From Neolewinella lacunae (lineage in GTDB: Bacteria > Bacteroidota > Bacteroidia > Chitinophagales > Saprospiraceae), in assembly GCF_014349155.1 (NCBI RefSeq), contig NZ_JACSIT010000149.1, positions 1 to 64,000 on the forward strand: DNA of 64,000 bases. Direction: 5' to 3'. Position numbers and translations under genes: made by a program. The notes beneath the pieces are model-generated. The model was not told the origin of the DNA. It did no database searches and saw only the letters and a program-made list of their open reading frames with translations. Shown piece by piece: positions 24,116 to 31,893 of this stretch; position 1 is the stretch's first letter; each line of letters begins with the position of its first letter.

Positions 24116-24913
24116 TTACTCGGTGGGCGTTTCCTCAGTGAAACGTTCCCGCGACTGGATGGGGTGCGCGGTGCGTTCGATTATTTCCTTGCAGGCCTCC
24201 AGATAATCCTGGGCACCGTTGCTGTTGGGCGCGTAGTCGAAAATGTCCTGCCGGCTGGCCGGGGCTTCGGCCAGGGCGACGTTGTCCCGAATGTAGGTGC
24301 TGATCAACAGAGGGCCAAAGTACTTCTGGATCGTCTCCACCACGTCGCGGTTGAGCACTTTGCGGTGGTCGTACATCGTGGCCAGTACCCCGCTGATGTG
24401 GAGCTCTTTGTTGAGCCGCAGCTTCACTTTCTGGATGACCTGCTTGATCTTGGCCAGGCCCTGGAGGGCAAGAAACTGCGTCTGAAGCGGAATGATCACC
24501 TGCTGGCTGCTGGTCAAAGCATTGAGGGTGAGCAGGCCCAGACTGGGCGGACAATCGATGATGATGAAGTCGTAATCGTCTTTCACCCCCGCAAACAACT
24601 CCCGCAGGATGAATTCCCGGCCCGCTTCATTGACCAGTTCCATCTCCGCGCTCGAAAGGTCAAGGCTGGAGGTAATGACGTGGAGGCCGGGCTTGGCCTC
24701 GAAGGGCGTCAGGTCACTTTCTCCCATCATGCTCTCGTAGATCGTTACCGGCTGGCGGGGGATGCCCAGGGAGAGGGATAGGTTGGCCTGGGGGTCCAGG
24801 TCGACGAGCAAAACCCGCTTGCCGAGCTCCACAAACCCGGCACCGATGTTGATGGCGCTCGTCGTTTTGCCGACGCCGCCTTTGTGATTAAGTAAGCTGA
24901 TAACGGTTGCCAT
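24116..24913 (-). CDS. parA: ParA-family partition ATPase
   Basis: A 265-aa deviant Walker-A ATPase. The P loop is HKGGVGKTT (residues 10-18) with the signature lysine, the A' motif is LVDLDPQANLS, and Walker B is FIIIDCPPSLG. There is no N-terminal DNA-binding extension, as in Soj and the small plasmid type Ib ParAs. The ATG at 24911-24913 is correct: the longer frame to 25327 only reads through the 39-bp repeat array. A TACCTTCG promoter-like box lies at about 24943-24950. It forms a cassette with the downstream RHH gene. Confidence 0.93.
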   Translation of the reverse strand: MATVISLLNHKGGVGKTTSAINIGAGFVELGKRVLLVDLDPQANLSLSLGIPRQPVTIYESMMGESDLTPFEAKPGLHVITSSLDLSSAEMELVNEAGREFILRELFAGVKDDYDFIIIDCPPSLGLLTLNALTSSQQVIIPLQTQFLALQGLAKIKQVIQKVKLRLNKELHISGVLATMYDHRKVLNRDVVETIQKYFGPLLISTYIRDNVALAEAPASRQDIFDYAPNSNGAQDYLEACKEIIERTAHPIQSRERFTEETPTE

Positions 24914-25040
24914 ACGCGAATAATGGGCCTTATTTGGAGGGGCGAAGGTAGGGAAAGCCCCGGCATTTCGGTAAGATATGCATAATTCTGCTGCTTTTAG
25001 GCCGTTTTCCGTCGTATTTTCTACCCGGAGCCTTTGAAGG

Positions 25041-25328
25041 GATGCGGCGCGTGATGGTTGGTGGTTACCCCCGGATTCCGGATGCGGTGCGTGGTGGTGT
25101 GTGGGTACCCCGGATTCCGGATGCGGTGCAGGATGGTGTGCGAGTACCCCCGGATTCCGGATGTGGTGCGTGATGGTGTGCGAGTACCCCGGATTCCGGA
25201 TGTGGTGCGTGATGGTGTGCGAGTACCCCGGATTCCGGATGCGGTGCGTGGTGGTGTGTGGGTACCCCGGATTCCGGATGCGGTGCATGATGGTGTGCGA
25301 GTACCCCGGATTCCGGATGCGGTGCATC
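25041..25328. repeat. 39-bp tandem repeat array upstream of parA
   Basis: Six full units start at 25064, 25105, 25144, 25184, 25223 and 25262, with partial units at both ends. Each begins GTACCCCGGATTCCGGATG and ends in a GGTGTGCGA-like segment. The CCGGATTCCGG part is a palindrome around a central T. Period is 39 bp with one 40-bp and one 41-bp unit. The array lies about 130 bp upstream of the parA ATG and 65 bp beyond the stop of comM. Confidence 0.95.
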
Positions 25329-25393
25329 CTCCATCCGGGGTTATTAAGGTTGGACCCCTCCGGGGTCGGGCGGGGCCACGCTCCCGTACACGC

Positions 25394-26956
25394 TCAGCGC
25401 TGTTCGCCCCAGCTTTCGCGGTCGAGGCCGCGGAAGTTGATGGCTTCGGCCAGGTGCTGGGGGGCAATATCCGGGCAGTCTTCCAGGTCGGCTATGGTGC
25501 GGGAAACCTTCAGGATGCGGTCGTAGGCCCGGGCGCTGAGCTGGAGTTTTTCCATGGCGTTTTTCAGGAGTTGGTTGCCGGCCGCGTCGATCACGCACCA
25601 GTCGCGGACCATCCGGCTGGGCATCTGGGCGTTGCAGTAGATGCCGGGCTGGCCGGCGTAGCGCTGGGCCTGGATCTCCCGGGCGGCCAATACGCGCTGG
25701 GCGATGACGGCGCTGGTCTCCGTTTCTTCCTTACGGCTGGCGAGTTTTTCCAGGGGGACGGGCGTGACTTCCACCTGGAGGTCGATGCGATCCAGCAGCG
25801 GACCACTGATTTTGCTCAGGTAGCGCTTGGCGGCTCCGGGCGGGCAGGTGCATTCGCGGTCGGGGTGGTTGAAGTAGCCACAGGGGCAGGGGTTCATGCT
25901 GGCGATGAGCATGAAGCTGGCGGGAAAATCGACGGTGACCTTGGCGCGGCTGATGACGATGCGGCGCTCCTCCATCGGCTGCCGCATCACCTCCAGGGCA
26001 CTGCGTTTGAATTCGGGCAATTCATCGAGGAACAAGACGCCGTTATGGCTAAGGCTGATCTCTCCCGGGCTGGGGTAGCTTCCGCCGCCGACCAGGGCTA
26101 CGTCGCTGATGGTATGGTGGGGCGCGCGGAAGGGGCGGTTGGTCACCAAGGCCGTTTTCCCCGGCAGGATACCGGCGACGGAGTGGATTTTGGTGGTTTC
26201 CAAAGCCTCCCGCAGGTCGAGGGGCGGCAGGATGGTGGGCAATCGGCGGGCCAGCATGGTTTTTCCCGCGCCGGGAGGCCCGATAAGGATGACGTTGTGC
26301 CCCCCGGCGGCGGCAATCGTCATGGCCCGCTTGATGTTTTCCTGGCCTTTTACGTCGCTGAAGTCCACGTCAAAACACGCCCGCTCCCGGAAAAACTCCT
26401 CGCGGGTATTCACCACCGTGGGCTGGAGGCTGCTGTTGCCGGTCACAAAATCAATGGCTTCGGAGAGGCTGCGCACGCCGTACACGGGCAGGTCGCTGAC
26501 GATGGCCGCTTCCCGCGCGTTTTCTTCGGGCAGTAGAAAACCCTGGTAGCCCTTCGCGCGGGCCTTGATGGCAATGGGCAGGGCGCCTTTGATGGGCCGC
26601 AGCTCACCGCTCAGGGAAAGCTCGCCCATGATCATAAAATCGTTGAGGCGGTTGGTGTTGATCTGGCCGGTGGCGCTCAGGTAGGCCAGGGCGATGGGAA
26701 GATCGTAGGCGGCACCTTCCTTGCGGATATCGGCCGGGGCCAGATTGATCACAATCTTCATCCGTCGGTTGATGAAACCACTATTGACAACGGCGGCTTC
26801 GATGCGGTAGGAGCCCTCGCGGATGGCGCTATCGGGCAGGCCTACTACATTGTACCAGGGTTTGCCCTCCCCTACGAGGCCGCCGGCATTGACTTCCACG
26901 GTAATCATGCGGGCATCAACGCCTTCGACGGCGCTGGCAAAAGTTTTTACTAACAT
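25394..26956 (-). CDS. comM: ComM/YifB-family Mg-chelatase-like AAA+ ATPase
   Basis: A 520-aa ATPase. The N-terminal LonC-like domain starts LVKTFASAVEGVDARMITVEVNAGG, the AAA+ core has Walker A (IGPPGAGKTM) and Walker B (GVLFLDELPEF), and a zinc-finger-like insert (NPCPCGYFNHPDRECTCPP) sits before the C-terminal Mg-chelatase domain. ComM homologues act as hexameric branch-migration helicases in natural transformation. The ATG at 26954-26956 is the family start; the ORF extends 48 codons further only by reading through a dispersed-repeat copy. Confidence 0.93.
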   Translation of the reverse strand: MLVKTFASAVEGVDARMITVEVNAGGLVGEGKPWYNVVGLPDSAIREGSYRIEAAVVNSGFINRRMKIVINLAPADIRKEGAAYDLPIALAYLSATGQINTNRLNDFMIMGELSLSGELRPIKGALPIAIKARAKGYQGFLLPEENAREAAIVSDLPVYGVRSLSEAIDFVTGNSSLQPTVVNTREEFFRERACFDVDFSDVKGQENIKRAMTIAAAGGHNVILIGPPGAGKTMLARRLPTILPPLDLREALETTKIHSVAGILPGKTALVTNRPFRAPHHTISDVALVGGGSYPSPGEISLSHNGVLFLDELPEFKRSALEVMRQPMEERRIVISRAKVTVDFPASFMLIASMNPCPCGYFNHPDRECTCPPGAAKRYLSKISGPLLDRIDLQVEVTPVPLEKLASRKEETETSAVIAQRVLAAREIQAQRYAGQPGIYCNAQMPSRMVRDWCVIDAAGNQLLKNAMEKLQLSARAYDRILKVSRTIADLEDCPDIAPQHLAEAINFRGLDRESWGEQR

Positions 26957-27060
26957 TGGCTGCGGGTGGTGGCAGCACGTTCTTTCGCCCGTAAAAGTAG
27001 GATGTTTGCACGAAAGTAAAAAATTTGTGTCAAAAAAACTTTGCTCCTTCAACTTTCTTC

Positions 27061-27078
27061 GCACCTGCGACCGCGCCC
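27061..27078 (-). repeat. Dispersed repeat copy, left arm of an inverted pair
   Basis: GCACCTGCGACCGCGCCC on the plus strand, one difference from consensus. Its tail on the minus strand includes GAAAGTTGAAGGAGCAAAG. Confidence 0.8.
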
Positions 27079-27115
27079 AGCATGAAATACTGCGCAGCAA
27101 AATGATTGTTATTCA

Positions 27116-27132
27116 GGCGCTTACGCAGGTGC
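27116..27132 (+). repeat. Dispersed repeat copy, right arm of an inverted pair
   Basis: GGCGCTTACGCAGGTGC, three differences from consensus, followed by the well-kept tail AGGGGAAAGAACAAAAAAGC. It faces the copy at 27061-27078, so the two could pair. Confidence 0.7.
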
Positions 27133-27206
27133 AGGGGAAAGAACAAAAAAGCAAGGTTTAGTGGGGTAGCCTAAAAAATAAAACAAAAACACTAGTTTTG
27201 CCGCCC

Positions 27207-28427
27207 ATGGCCAAAGCTACCCTGACCGAGAGATTCGTCCAAAACGCCGTTGCTGAGCAGCTCAACCGGCAGTACTACCGCCGCAAGCCGGCCTACGTAG
27301 TCACCGAGGCCTACACGCGGCTGAAGCGGGCCGACGTTTTTCTGGCCTTCATGCGCACCCACAAGCGCCCCTACGTGGTGGTGGTGGAGGCCAAAAGCCG
27401 GACGACGATCCACCAACTGACCCTGCGCGACGACCCCGATAAGCTCCGCTGGGCGGGCCGCCTCATCACCATCGGGCTCATCGCGGGCCTTTCCGCCGTG
27501 CTGGGATACCAGTGGTACTTTAATGCCCTGAACACGGTACTGCTGCTGGCCCTTTTTCTGCTGGGCGCGGGCCTGATCACTAAGGCCATCGCTTTGCTGG
27601 AACTGAGTGCCCTGCGCTCTGTCGGGGCCATCGAGCAACTGGGCCGCTACCCCGCCAATGAGCAGTGGATTGCCATTGCCGAAGACGCCTTTGCCAAGCC
27701 CGCGCAGTACCGCGCCCTGCGGCGGCAGTGCCGCAAAAATCGGGTGGGCCTCATTGTGGTCACCGCCGCCGGCAAGCTCCTGCTGCGGGAAATCCCCATG
27801 CCCCGGCATACCTTTAATAATTACCTGGGCAGCTACGGCAAACAGAGCGACATCTTGAAAATAATCGAAAAAAACGCCCGCTACGGCCCTACGCCGCCCG
27901 AGCGCCGCAAGACCCGCCGGCAGTTGCTCAACGCCCTCGTTATGGTGAGCACCGTTTCCATTATGGGGGCCATTGCTTACGAGGAGAACGTCCGCCCCGT
28001 GGTCCCCGATCCCTTCGCCGCCGCCATTTTTACCGATAGTATTAAGGTGGATACGGCAGACGTTGCGGCCATCGATTCCACGCGGGCAGTGACTTGGGCC
28101 CCCGACTGCACGGGCCTGCAAGTGAGCCGGCGCGGCTTCATTGTGGTGGATGCCCTGTTGAGCGAAGAAAATGCGAACCGTCGCCTGGCTAAGCTCAGTG
28201 CGGCGGGCATTGTGTTCGTCCGGGCCATCCCGACCGAATGTCTCCACAGCTGGCCCGCGCCGGGCCGCCTGGCGATCTGGACGGGCGAGGTTTTTCCCGA
28301 TCGGCCCGCTGCCAATGCCGCCGCCCACCGCTACCAGCAACAGCTGTTGGCGGCGGGGTTGGAGAGTGCTTATGGGAAAGCGGTGAAGGTGCGGGCGGGG
28401 GGCTCCTCGGCGGTACCGTCAGAGTAA
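27207..28427 (+). CDS. Membrane protein with nuclease-like N-terminus and SPOR-like C-terminus
   Basis: A 406-aa protein I do not recognise as a whole. Residues about 1-75 contain RADVFLAF followed 13 residues later by VVVVEAKSR, the D...ExK spacing and hydrophobic context of the restriction-endonuclease-like (PD-(D/E)xK) fold. Two membrane helices follow (about 88-110 and 112-135), then a cytosolic region, another helix (about 235-255) and a C-terminal domain with the beta-alpha pattern of SPOR peptidoglycan-binding domains. The ATG at 27207 is preceded by TAGTTTTG and a 6-nt gap. Function is unknown. Confidence 0.6.
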   Translation: MAKATLTERFVQNAVAEQLNRQYYRRKPAYVVTEAYTRLKRADVFLAFMRTHKRPYVVVVEAKSRTTIHQLTLRDDPDKLRWAGRLITIGLIAGLSAVLGYQWYFNALNTVLLLALFLLGAGLITKAIALLELSALRSVGAIEQLGRYPANEQWIAIAEDAFAKPAQYRALRRQCRKNRVGLIVVTAAGKLLLREIPMPRHTFNNYLGSYGKQSDILKIIEKNARYGPTPPERRKTRRQLLNALVMVSTVSIMGAIAYEENVRPVVPDPFAAAIFTDSIKVDTADVAAIDSTRAVTWAPDCTGLQVSRRGFIVVDALLSEENANRRLAKLSAAGIVFVRAIPTECLHSWPAPGRLAIWTGEVFPDRPAANAAAHRYQQQLLAAGLESAYGKAVKVRAGGSSAVPSE

Positions 28428-28434
28428 GAAAACC

Positions 28435-30627
28435 CTACCCGGGCAACTCCCCAATAAACGGCTGGTCGTACACCCGCTTGCCCGTAGCCATGTAGAGCGC
28501 ATTCGCCAGGGCACCCACCACGGGCGGCAGCGAAGGTTCCCCCAACCCCGTCGGGTCAATGCCATTATCTACGAAGTAGGTCTCGATGCGTTTTGGCGCT
28601 TCGGGGTGGCGGATCAGGCGGTAGCTGTTGAAGTTGTCCTGCTGGGGCTTGCCATCGGTGATGGTCAGTTGACCATACAAGGCGTGGCCGATGCCATCGA
28701 CGATGCCGCCCTCCACCTGGTTGATGGCCCCTTCGGGATTTACCACAATGCCGCAGTCGACGGCACAGTACACGGCCTCTACCTGCGGCTTGCCAGCGCT
28801 GTCCAACGTAAGGTCGAGCACCTGCGCCACGTAAGAATCGTGGCAGTAGTAGGCCGCGACGCCGCGGGCGTCGCCGCTGTCGGCGTCCCAATTGGATTTT
28901 TCGCGGACCAACTTCAGGACCCCCGCGTAGCGCTCGGGTTCGTAGTCGTTCTTTTCTCCTACGGGGTTTTTGCTGGCGCGTTCGAAGAGTTCCAGGCGGA
29001 AGTCGATGGGGTCTTTCCCCGCCGCTTCGGCCACCTCATCGAGGAAGGCCTGCTCGGCCCCGGCGATGAAGTTTGACTGCGGAGCCCGCCAAGCGCCCGT
29101 AGAGACGTTGCTGGGTTGTCCGAAATTTTCCACCAGGTAGTTGTCCACCGCGCCCGCCGGAAAGCGGTTGGCAAAAACCGGACTCCCGTTCGTGCCCGTC
29201 CCCCGGATGTGGAAGGCAATGAGTTTCCCCTCCGCATCCAGGCCCGCGCGGTAGCGCACCAGGTAGTCGGGTCGGTAGGTGCCTTGGGTCATATCGTCCT
29301 CACGCGTGTACACGAGCTTGATCGGTGCCCCGGCGGCTTTGGAAATCAGGGCCGCTTCCACCCCGAAGTGGCCGTAAAGGCGGCGGCCGAAACCTCCCCC
29401 CATGCGCGTCATCCCGATCTCAATCTGCTCAGGTTGTAGGCCGAGAACACTCACCAAAGTTTTTTCCAGGAATTCGGGCGTCTGGATGGGCCCCAGCAAC
29501 TCGGCTTTATCGGCCGTAACGTGGGCAAAAAAGTTCATCGGCTCCAGCGTGTTGTGAGGCAGCAGCGGGGCTGAGTACGTAGCTTCAATGATCTTGGCCG
29601 CGCTGGCAAAAGCCGCCTCGGGGTCGCCATCGCGGCGGGCCACCTCGGTTTTGCCGTTGGTCAGTTGTTCTTCAAAAGCGGCGCGGTGGGCCTCCGTAGA
29701 TTCGGGGGCAGAAACCTGCTCCCACTCCAGTTTCAGGGCCTTTTTGGCCTGCAGCACCTGCCAGGTCGTTTCGCCCACCACCGCCACCAGGCGGGGGAAG
29801 GCATTGGTGTCTGACCACTGCAGCTCCGCGCCCTCGGGTGCGGTATTGATGGTCACCACCTTGCGGATGCCCGGCATGGCCAGGGCCGCGCTGTCGTCTA
29901 CCGACTTCAGTTGCATCCCAAAGGCGGGTGGGTGGACGATGCTGGCAATGAGCATGCCTTCCCGCTGGACGTCCAAACCGAACAAGGGCTGCCCGGTCGC
30001 GATCTTGCGGGCGTCGACGTTCTTTTTTCCCTGCCCGATGATCTTAAAATCTTTGGGGGCCTTCAACGCGACGGTCTCTGGAACTGGCAGGGTAGCGGCC
30101 AGTTCCGCCACCGCACCGTAGCCAACCTGCTGGCCCGAGGCCGCGTGATGGATCATGCCTTTTTCGGTGGTCAGTTCTTCCACTGGTACCGAAAGTTGCT
30201 GGGCCGCTGCGGCCAACAGCATGGCGCGGGCTGTAGCACCGGTTTTGCGCAGGGGCTCCCAACCGTGGCGGATGGATTGGCTGCCGCCCGCCAGCTGCCG
30301 CGTGAAAATATCGGTATTGAGCTTGCCCTGCTCCACGATCACTTGCTCCCAGTCGGCGTCGAGTTCTTCGGCAATGAGCATCGGCATCGACGTCTTCACG
30401 TTTTGACCGATTTCCGGGTTGGGGCTCACGATGGTAATGACGCCGTTGGCCCCGATTTTCAGGAAGCCATTCAGCTGCACCCATTGCTCGGGCATCACCA
30501 GCTCAGGGGCCAGCGTAGCCACCGCTTTTTGCTCGCAGGAGGTCAGGAAACTGAAGCCCAGCAGGAAGCCTCCCCCGGCGGCGGCGGAGACTTTCAGGAA
30601 ATTTCTACGGGTGGGTTGGGTAGACAT
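28435..30627 (-). CDS. Molybdopterin-binding large subunit of an isoquinoline 1-oxidoreductase-like enzyme
   Basis: A 730-aa xanthine-oxidase-family subunit that would bind molybdopterin cytosine dinucleotide and hydroxylate a heterocycle or aldehyde. A twin-arginine signal (TRRNFLK, R7-R8, then an Ala/Gly-rich hydrophobic stretch) sends it to the periplasm. The duplicated aldehyde-oxidase hammerhead and molybdopterin domains (GGGFGRRLYGHFGVEAALIS near residue 410; VDCGIVVNPEGAINQVEGGIVDGIGHAL near 630) fit the IorB type of two-subunit enzymes. The small iron-sulfur subunit is encoded just upstream. The substrate cannot be read from sequence. Confidence 0.92.
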   Translation of the reverse strand: MSTQPTRRNFLKVSAAAGGGFLLGFSFLTSCEQKAVATLAPELVMPEQWVQLNGFLKIGANGVITIVSPNPEIGQNVKTSMPMLIAEELDADWEQVIVEQGKLNTDIFTRQLAGGSQSIRHGWEPLRKTGATARAMLLAAAAQQLSVPVEELTTEKGMIHHAASGQQVGYGAVAELAATLPVPETVALKAPKDFKIIGQGKKNVDARKIATGQPLFGLDVQREGMLIASIVHPPAFGMQLKSVDDSAALAMPGIRKVVTINTAPEGAELQWSDTNAFPRLVAVVGETTWQVLQAKKALKLEWEQVSAPESTEAHRAAFEEQLTNGKTEVARRDGDPEAAFASAAKIIEATYSAPLLPHNTLEPMNFFAHVTADKAELLGPIQTPEFLEKTLVSVLGLQPEQIEIGMTRMGGGFGRRLYGHFGVEAALISKAAGAPIKLVYTREDDMTQGTYRPDYLVRYRAGLDAEGKLIAFHIRGTGTNGSPVFANRFPAGAVDNYLVENFGQPSNVSTGAWRAPQSNFIAGAEQAFLDEVAEAAGKDPIDFRLELFERASKNPVGEKNDYEPERYAGVLKLVREKSNWDADSGDARGVAAYYCHDSYVAQVLDLTLDSAGKPQVEAVYCAVDCGIVVNPEGAINQVEGGIVDGIGHALYGQLTITDGKPQQDNFNSYRLIRHPEAPKRIETYFVDNGIDPTGLGEPSLPPVVGALANALYMATGKRVYDQPFIGELPG

Positions 30628-30705
30628 GCTAGTTATTTTGCTTCCCGCGGGGCGGGGATATTGGTCTTTGAAAGTACACCGTCGGGGCCTTGGGAAGTCC
30701 GTTTT

Positions 30706-30722
30706 TGCGCTGCCGCAGGTGC
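30706..30722 (+). repeat. Dispersed repeat copy
   Basis: TGCGCTGCCGCAGGTGC, two differences from the 17-bp core, followed by AATGGAAAAGGATAAAAGAG. It lies between the two subunit genes of the molybdenum enzyme. Confidence 0.65.
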
Positions 30723-30774
30723 AATGGAAAAGGATAAAAGAGCCGGGGAAGGAGGCCCCCGGGCAAAAGGCCCG

Positions 30775-31236
30775 TCAGCTCAGTTTCGTCGCGGCCGACT
30801 TTACCGCAGCGTGGATGCGCAGGTAGGTGCCACAGCGGCAGATGTTGCCGGCCATGCCCGCGTTGATGTCTTCGTCCGTCGGGTTGGGGATCTGGCTGAG
30901 CAACGAAGCGGCGCTCATGATCTGCCCCGCCTGGCAGTAGCCGCACTGCGGTACGTCGTGCTCCAGCCAAGCTAGTTGCACCGGGTGATCGCCGTTGGCC
31001 GAAAGGCCCTCGATGGTCGTCACGGGCTTCTCGCCTAAGCCCTCTACCGTCATTTGGCAAGACCGCATCGCTACGCCTTCGATGTGGACGGTGCAGGCCC
31101 CACACTGCCCAATGCCGCAGCCGTATTTGGTCCCCACGTAGCCCAGGGAGTCGCGGATGACCCACAGCAGGGGCGTTTCGGGGGAGGCTTCTACCTGGTG
31201 GGGCTTGCCGTTGACGTTAATGGTGTACTGTGCCAT
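30775..31236 (-). CDS. [2Fe-2S] small subunit of an isoquinoline 1-oxidoreductase-like enzyme
   Basis: A 153-aa iron-sulfur subunit passing electrons from the molybdenum centre. The plant-type cluster ligands are C40, C45, C48 and C60 ([15 protein letters not shown]...RSC), and the second, helical cluster is bound by QCGYC near residue 97 and NICRCG near residue 131. Gene order small-then-large subunit on the same strand, 147 bp apart, matches iorAB. It lacks its own export signal, as usual; it would be co-exported with the Tat-bearing partner. Confidence 0.94.
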   Translation of the reverse strand: MAQYTINVNGKPHQVEASPETPLLWVIRDSLGYVGTKYGCGIGQCGACTVHIEGVAMRSCQMTVEGLGEKPVTTIEGLSANGDHPVQLAWLEHDVPQCGYCQAGQIMSAASLLSQIPNPTDEDINAGMAGNICRCGTYLRIHAAVKSAATKLS

Positions 31237-31462
31237 GAATGTTGGTGATTTTTGGTAAGCGGCGGACCTTTTTCAGTCCAAGCCACATGCGCAGCGAAAG
31301 GTAAGGCTTTTGGCCTAAACCAGCAGCCCCCGGAGCAAATTTAAAATTACATCTGTAGTAAATGGTTCAATAATGTTGGTCATTTGGCCTCCTTTAAGAC
31401 GGTTTTTTAGCGGTCCTCACCCCAATTTGCCGCATCTTTACCTTTGCTGTACTACTGACGAA

Positions 31463-31801
31463 ATGACCAGGCCTATGCTCACCACCACCGTGGACCAACT
31501 GACTACCCACCACATCACACAGTATCTCGGTGTGGTCTCTGGCTCGTCCATTATTGGCGGCGAAGAACGGGGCCTCCTGGCTGCCGCCCTCGGTGCTGCG
31601 GCCGACGGCATCCCTGCCCCCTACGAACGCCTGGAACGCGAAGCCCGCCTGCGGGCCATGGACCACATGCGCCAACAGGCTGAACTCGTAGGTGGCCAGG
31701 CCATCGTCGGGCTGCAAATCAAACACGAATTGCTCGATGCCTCCCGCCAGATCACTCTCGTTCTGGCCCTTGGCACCGCCGTAAAACTTCAGGGTTGGTG
31801 A
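31463..31801 (+). CDS. YbjQ/DUF74-family protein
   Basis: A 112-aa YbjQ-like protein. The family forms pentameric rings and is annotated as heavy-metal-binding, but its role is unproven. The signature is visible in YLGVVSGSSIIGGEERGLLAAALGAAADG and the following REARLRAMDHMRQQAELVGGQAIVGLQI. The ATG at 31463 was chosen, since TACCTTTG lies 24 bp upstream; a Met four codons later is also possible. A TonB receptor follows closely on the same strand. Confidence 0.85.
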   Translation: MTRPMLTTTVDQLTTHHITQYLGVVSGSSIIGGEERGLLAAALGAAADGIPAPYERLEREARLRAMDHMRQQAELVGGQAIVGLQIKHELLDASRQITLVLALGTAVKLQGW

Positions 31802-31893
31802 CGAAAAAGGAATTATCCCACTACTGGTATTGGTTGTTGGGCCAGTGGGCTCTTGGTCCTGCGCACGGATGCCCGGGGCTAACGGTAAAAGCT

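Noticed and set aside
24914-25327. N-terminal extension of ParA encoding repeats of about 13 residues
   Set aside because: The 39-bp period keeps a frame open by chance. Conserved ParA sequence starts exactly at MATVISLLNHKGG, and unit length variations break the peptide repeat.
25041-25328. CRISPR-like array
   Set aside because: Units are contiguous without unique spacers and no cas genes are present. The 14-bp array at 14061-14172 was rejected as CRISPR for the same reason.
26957-27100. 48-codon N-terminal extension of ComM
   Set aside because: It reads through a dispersed-repeat copy and precedes the family start MLVKTFASAVEG.
31795-31893. Upstream start for the TonB receptor overlapping ybjQ
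   Set aside because: The signal peptide begins at 31894; the earlier 33 codons are rich in Trp and Gly and would bury the signal.
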